From: Streptococcus sciuri
Lineage (GTDB): Bacteria; Bacillota; Bacilli; Lactobacillales; Streptococcaceae
Length of the DNA: 64,000 nt
Direction: 5' to 3'
NCBI RefSeq assembly: GCF_024814375.1
Contig: NZ_JANUXX010000007.1
Span: forward strand, 61,453-125,452
A program made the position numbers and the translations under genes. The notes under the pieces were generated by a model, which had not been told where the DNA came from, made no database searches, and saw nothing but the letters and a program-made list of their open reading frames with translations. Of this stretch, positions 59,662 through 64,000 are shown piece by piece; within the stretch, counting starts at the first letter, position 1, and every line of letters begins with the position of its first letter.

Positions 59662-60582
59662 TTACTTTGTAACTCCCTTTTCTTTGATTTTTTCCATTAG
59701 TAAATCTTGAATTGAGATTAACATGACCGCTAAAATAATGAGAAGCATGCCAAAAAGGGCACTGATATAGAAGTGCTCACCAAAAAGGAGTACTGTCAAA
59801 AGCACCGATGAGATAGGCTCAACCGAAGCCAAAAGACTACCTTTGACAGCACCAATAATGGTTGTTCCCTTTAAAAAAGCCGTGTAGGCAAAGAGCGTTC
59901 CAACACCGATGATACCAATATAAGCAAGAAGCGAACCTTCATCTAGAGGATAGTGATAAGTCCAAGCTTGTGTCAAAATGCTAAAGAGGACACCTCCAAA
60001 AAGCATACTCACTCCAAGCACCAATAAACTTCCCCATTTACGAATGGCATTGATAGGTAGCAGAATATAAGCCACATAGGTAAAAGCAGAGAAAATCCCC
60101 CAGAAAAGCCCTGTTGGACTCAATGAAAGACGACTTAGATGACCGTGAGTTGCCATGATAAAGGTGCCAAACACAGCCAAAAAAATAGAGAAAACTTCCA
60201 CCCATTTCGGCAACTGGCGTTTTTTAAGACTAGCCAAAACGATAATGATAATAGGTGCCATATATTGTAAGACCGTCGCAGTTCCAGCATTAGTGTAAAA
60301 AATAGCCTTGAGATAAGCGTATTGATTAGCTACCAAGCCAAAGCAGGAAAAGATGAGTACTGTCACAAGAAACCCTCTATCTCTAAGCGCTGATTTCACT
60401 TTGGCAGCATCACTCACTACCTCAATCCCCAACAGAAAAAAACCTGAGAGTAACAGCCGAACAGACGACAAGGCATTGATTGCAAGACCATGTGAGATGA
60501 GATATTGCCCACTAGTCCCTGACAATCCCCAAGCAATCCCTGCAACTAACGTCAAGAGCACACCTATTCCTTGTTTAGACAT
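59662..60582 (-). CDS. EamA/DMT-family membrane transporter
   Basis: A 306-residue protein with ten hydrophobic segments in two EamA repeats (GIAWGLSGTSGQYLI begins repeat 1; TGLFWGIFSAFTYVAYI repeat 2). Such proteins export amino acids, nucleosides or drugs. It lies immediately upstream of the MFS gene with no gap. Confidence 0.9.
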   Translation of the reverse strand: MSKQGIGVLLTLVAGIAWGLSGTSGQYLISHGLAINALSSVRLLLSGFFLLGIEVVSDAAKVKSALRDRGFLVTVLIFSCFGLVANQYAYLKAIFYTNAGTATVLQYMAPIIIIVLASLKKRQLPKWVEVFSIFLAVFGTFIMATHGHLSRLSLSPTGLFWGIFSAFTYVAYILLPINAIRKWGSLLVLGVSMLFGGVLFSILTQAWTYHYPLDEGSLLAYIGIIGVGTLFAYTAFLKGTTIIGAVKGSLLASVEPISSVLLTVLLFGEHFYISALFGMLLIILAVMLISIQDLLMEKIKEKGVTK

Positions 60583-60648
60583 AATCTCTCCCCCAATCTT
60601 CTTCCTTCATTATAGCAAAAAGCCCTACCCAAAACAATGATAGCAACT

Positions 60649-60676
60649 AAAAAAGCTCCTGTGATAAGAGCTTTTT
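60649..60676. terminator. Terminator overlapping the hsdR stop codon
   Basis: Stem AAAAAAGCTC / GAGCTTTTT with a 9-base loop. The hsdR stop TAA lies in its right arm on the minus strand. Confidence 0.82.
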
Positions 60677-63600
60677 AGATGACACCTCCTATACCCTTGA
60701 ACTTTTCAACAAAGCGACTAATTTTATCAAAAACCGTTTGCTTTTTGGCATGATAAAGAGGATTGAGAGGACTCATCTTTGGTAAAGTATCATTGAGGTC
60801 GGTACCGTTTTCACTAGCGTACCCATGCTTTAACGAGGTCATAATATAACGTTTAGCGTTAGTCTCATTAAGGCTCTCCTCTGCGATAATTTTCTCAGCT
60901 TCCACTTTTTGTACCTCTTGCGCATAGCGATAAAAACGTTCTAGAATATCTGCCTTATCCTTAATCGTATCAAGATTTACATGCTCTATAAAGTCCACAA
61001 TCAAGCCCTCTTTGGCACGATTGCCAAGGCTTGAACGAATAGTGCGTGTAATCTCGTCTATCAAAACATCTTTGTCATCAATTTTCTTATTGGTTTCAAA
61101 AATCAACTCCAAAATATAATCCAAATCGATTTCCTGTGATTTCAAAAGTTCTACCTCAAAAACAACTGAATCCCAGTCAACCTTAGATTCTTGCCTTTGC
61201 TGACTTTCACGTTCTCTAGTAAACCAATCTCTGATGTCATTATAGGTTGAGCGATAATCTTGAACAAGACGTTGGCTAGGTATTTGGACTTGGGTCATCC
61301 TCTCAAAATTTTGCTCATCTAACTGGTGCTGTATTTTGAAATTGTCAACAGCCTTTTCATCTGAAAGATCGAGAGTTTGTAATTCTTTCAAACTCTTGAA
61401 ATCATCATAGTTTTGCAAGATATTTTCTAAACGCAAAAACTGACCAAATAGAGTAACAAACTCTTTCTTATCGTTTTCTTTGACGATATTTGTCGGATCT
61501 GGAAAACGCTCTTTCAGTTCTTGAACCACTGCTAGGTAACCTTTTTTATTTTCACCTGCTTCTACGTAACCATCCATATATTCTTTATAAGAACGCTCTA
61601 ATAGCATTTCTGCTGTTTGTGTTTTACCAAAAAGGCGAATGGCATCCGTCGTCGCTTTTTCCAAATCACGAAAGGTCACAATATTACCAAATGTCTTTGT
61701 CGCATCGTAAATACGATTCGTCCGTGAAAAAGCTTGGATAAGACCATGGTAACGCAAATTTTTATCAACAAATAAAGTATTCAAGGTCGGTGCATCAAAA
61801 CCTGTTAGAAACATCCCCACCACAATCAAAAGGTCTACATCACCAGATTTGACCCGATTTCCCAAGTCTTTGTAATAATTTTGAAAACCATCGCTATTGA
61901 TGGTGAAGCTCGTGCCAAACTGGCTGTTATAGTTTGCAATGCAGTGGCTCAAAAATTCCTTGCTAGATTGATCAGCCATTGATTCTGGTGAGAAAGTCTC
62001 ATCCTCAATATCCCCTTTTGCCGACTGTTCTTCATTTGCCGCATAGGAAAAGATAGTCGCAATTTTGAGTGGCTTGTCTCGTCCTTTTTGCTGGTCATTG
62101 AGTTCGGTGTAGTAGAGCTTTGCTGCCTCGACACTGGAGACAGCAAACATAGCATTAAAGCCCTTGCCCTTACCTGCTGTACGGTGGGTCTTATAGTCAA
62201 AATTGTCTAGGATATAGCGGGAAATCTCACGAATGCGATCCTCATGCAACAGCGCTTTTTTCGTCTCGTAGGCACTCAGCTTATCCACATCTTGCTCACG
62301 CTCAAGCCGAGAAAAGTTAGGACGCACATCATTATAGTCCACCATAAACTTAAGCACTTTCTCATCTCGGATAGCATCAGTGATGACATAGGCATGTAGC
62401 TCTTTGCCAAAGACACCAGCCGTCGTCTCAGAACCCTGAGCATTCTCCACCTTGATAGGTGTCCCTGTAAATCCAAACTGGCTATAGCGCTTGAACTTCT
62501 GGCGTAGGTTTTTCTGAGCCTCCCCAAACTGTGAGCGGTGACACTCGTCAAAGATAAAAACCACTTGTTGATTGTAGACAGGGTGCGCCTTTTCACTTTT
62601 CATAAAGTTATTGAGTTTTTGGATAGTCGTGACAATAATTTTTTGGTCATCTGTTTCGATATTATGCTTGAGCCCAGCAGTATTACTCGACCCATTGACC
62701 GAATCAGGTGAAAAGCGCTTATACTCTTTCATGGTCTGTGCGTCGAGGTCTTTTCTGTCCACCACAAAGAAAACCTTGTCCACCTCATCCATCTCAGTCG
62801 CTAATCTCGCCGCCTTAAAACTAGTTAAAGTCTTACCAGACCCTGTGGTATGCCAGATGTAGCCGCCTGTTTCTGGGCCACTTTTTTGCTTGCTGGCAAT
62901 AGCAGAGCGTATCTTCCAGATAATCCGCTCAGTCGCCGCAATCTGATAAGGGCGCATGATGAGTAGCGTATTATTCGTATCAAAGATTGAGTATTTGATG
63001 AGAACATTGAGCAGAGTCATCTTGCTCAAAAAAGTTGCTGTAAAGTCTTTTAAGTCCTTGATAGGGTCGTTATTTTTCAGCGCCCAGTTCATGGTAAAGT
63101 CAAAGGAATTCTTTTCACGCTTTGTCGTATTGGCAAAGTAGCGACTATCTGTGCCATTTGATATGACAAAGACTTGTAGATATTTAAAGAGAGAAAAATC
63201 CTCGTTGAAACTTTCCTTGCTGTAGCGGTGAATTTGGTTAAAGGCTTCGCGTATGGCTACGCCACGCCTTTTCAGCTCAATCTGCACCAGAGGCAGACCA
63301 TTGACTAAGATGGTTACGTCATAGCGGTTAGGACTGTTGCCGATTTGCTGCATTTGATTGATGACCTGCAAGCTGTTGCGGTTGATATTTTTCTTATCCC
63401 AAAGATAAATATTCTGGATATGCCCATCATCAAAGATGAAGTCATAGATGTAGTCGTCATGGAGTCTACGGGTACAGTCGATAAGTGTATCGCTAGGCTT
63501 ATTGATATACTCGTTCAAAAGACGATGCCACTCACTATCAGAAAAAGTAACAGCATTGAGGCTTTCTAGCTGAGCCTTGAGGTTGATAAGCAAGGCTTCT

Positions 63601-63776
63601 GGGGTCGTGATGTCCTTACGGTAGTCATAGCCCTGATTGATGAGGTCACAAATCAACTCCCGCTCCAAATCCGCTTCGGACTGATAGCTACCCGCCTGTT
63701 CCTTTTTGGTGTAAGTGTCTAAAATGATAAAGTTGTCGGATTCAGCGATTGGCACTGTCTGGAGCATTTCATTCAT
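60675..63776 (-). CDS. hsdR: Type I restriction enzyme, R (HsdR) subunit
   Basis: A 1033-residue translocase-nuclease. N-terminal PD-(D/E)xK nuclease ([20 protein letters not shown], with the E-x-K), then SF2 motor: Walker A TTGSGKT, DECHRSQ (motif II), GFTGTPI (motif III), [11 protein letters not shown] and QAFSRTNR (motifs V-VI). Length and order are complete, so the enzyme should cut unmethylated DNA if HsdM and HsdS are made. The hsdS 3' end lies 131 bases upstream, separated by a terminator, so hsdR may have its own promoter. Confidence 0.96.
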   Translation of the reverse strand: MNEMLQTVPIAESDNFIILDTYTKKEQAGSYQSEADLERELICDLINQGYDYRKDITTPEALLINLKAQLESLNAVTFSDSEWHRLLNEYINKPSDTLIDCTRRLHDDYIYDFIFDDGHIQNIYLWDKKNINRNSLQVINQMQQIGNSPNRYDVTILVNGLPLVQIELKRRGVAIREAFNQIHRYSKESFNEDFSLFKYLQVFVISNGTDSRYFANTTKREKNSFDFTMNWALKNNDPIKDLKDFTATFLSKMTLLNVLIKYSIFDTNNTLLIMRPYQIAATERIIWKIRSAIASKQKSGPETGGYIWHTTGSGKTLTSFKAARLATEMDEVDKVFFVVDRKDLDAQTMKEYKRFSPDSVNGSSNTAGLKHNIETDDQKIIVTTIQKLNNFMKSEKAHPVYNQQVVFIFDECHRSQFGEAQKNLRQKFKRYSQFGFTGTPIKVENAQGSETTAGVFGKELHAYVITDAIRDEKVLKFMVDYNDVRPNFSRLEREQDVDKLSAYETKKALLHEDRIREISRYILDNFDYKTHRTAGKGKGFNAMFAVSSVEAAKLYYTELNDQQKGRDKPLKIATIFSYAANEEQSAKGDIEDETFSPESMADQSSKEFLSHCIANYNSQFGTSFTINSDGFQNYYKDLGNRVKSGDVDLLIVVGMFLTGFDAPTLNTLFVDKNLRYHGLIQAFSRTNRIYDATKTFGNIVTFRDLEKATTDAIRLFGKTQTAEMLLERSYKEYMDGYVEAGENKKGYLAVVQELKERFPDPTNIVKENDKKEFVTLFGQFLRLENILQNYDDFKSLKELQTLDLSDEKAVDNFKIQHQLDEQNFERMTQVQIPSQRLVQDYRSTYNDIRDWFTRERESQQRQESKVDWDSVVFEVELLKSQEIDLDYILELIFETNKKIDDKDVLIDEITRTIRSSLGNRAKEGLIVDFIEHVNLDTIKDKADILERFYRYAQEVQKVEAEKIIAEESLNETNAKRYIMTSLKHGYASENGTDLNDTLPKMSPLNPLYHAKKQTVFDKISRFVEKFKGIGGVI

Positions 63777-63878
63777 AGTACTGGATCTCCTTTTCTTGTT
63801 AGCTTTATTATATCAAAAAATCGGTGCTTTTATCTCTCCTTTTCGTCTTATCTTACCATCTCCCCCTCTTTAAAAAAA

Positions 63879-63906
63879 ACCCACCAAGCGAAAGTCGCTG
63901 GTGGGC
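63879..63906 (-). terminator. Terminator after hsdS
   Basis: Stem CCCACCAAGCG / CGCTGGTGGG (one unpaired base) with a short loop and seven to eight T on the minus strand, directly after the hsdS stop at 63908. Confidence 0.87.
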
Positions 63907-63907
63907 A

Positions 63908-64000
63908 CTAAAAGGTCAAGAGTTTTTCTCTAAAATACTCATACTGCTTCTGTCTTTGTTCAATTTCTTTTGGTAAGCCCTGTGATAAATTGGAAGTCAG
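63908..64000 (-). CDS. hsdS: Type I restriction specificity subunit HsdS, C-terminal 30 residues (cut by window edge)
   Basis: Minus-strand frame open at the right edge reading [20 protein letters not shown] then [10 protein letters not shown] and stop. The LPKEIxxRQKQYEYxRxKLL ending is the usual C-terminus of HsdS specificity subunits. The recognition domains lie outside the window. It is upstream of hsdR on the same strand. Confidence 0.85.
   Translation of the reverse strand: MTSNLSQGLPKEIEQRQKQYEYFREKLLTF

Overview
The window looks like a chromosome segment of a low-GC Gram-positive coccus, almost certainly a Streptococcus. Supporting signs are the rsmH-ftsL-pbp2X-mraY cluster, mecA beside an rgpG-type gene, sufCDSUB, copY-copA-copZ, the yqeG-yqeH-yhbY-nadD-yqeK-rsfS-tmcAL run, bifunctional adhE and a ComR/Rgg-type regulator. 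A Streptococcus bovis/equinus-group species fits, but the species is inference. Nearly all genes lie on the minus strand. No rRNA, tRNA, CRISPR array or insertion sequence was seen.

Layout. 1-3500: 3' part of trxB (cut by the window edge), a DUF4059 protein and a polar amino-acid ABC importer. 3640-9578: DEAD-box helicase and the division/wall cluster. 9662-11720: proBA with a promoter that predicts a leaderless mRNA. 11782-14120: a two-gene ABC exporter. 14280-17781: DUF896 gene and glyQS behind a T-box leader. 17795-23848: aldo/keto reductase, a membrane-anchored repeat protein, a degV pseudogene, a HAD phosphatase, then an AT-rich decayed stretch with a MerR-like orphan and an XRE-regulator pseudogene, and an LtrA protein. 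23880-27726: copper operon with an embedded cation-efflux gene. 27924-33605: oligopeptide ABC importer. 33798-35138: dacA, also apparently leaderless, whose frame runs through its terminator into sufB. 35095-40262: suf operon under a PerR/Fur-like box. 40413-43302: rgpG-type gene, mecA, uppP. 43335-45721: a DUF2207 pseudogene and an ABC-2 exporter. 45773-47073: a compact peptide-signalling island. 47074-53296: yebC, polysaccharide deacetylase, adhE, dtpT. 53370-60582: tmcAL to yqeG, then two membrane transporters. 60675-64000: type I restriction hsdR and the 3' end of hsdS.

The most interesting locus is 45722-47073. A ComR-like (RRNPP) regulator gene is flanked by two long inverted repeats that share the 15-base core CATGACAT-N2-ATGTC. 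Each repeat lies upstream of a tiny plus-strand gene with a strong ribosome binding site: a 27-residue hydrophobic peptide (45856-45939) and a 12-residue hydrophobic peptide (47002-47040) placed where a pheromone precursor would be. The distance from repeat centre to -10 box is the same (30.5 bases) at both. The first repeat also lies just upstream of a divergent ABC transporter. The layout suggests a self-contained quorum-sensing circuit: the short peptide as signal, the regulator as receptor, and the 27-mer as output. All functional roles here are inference.
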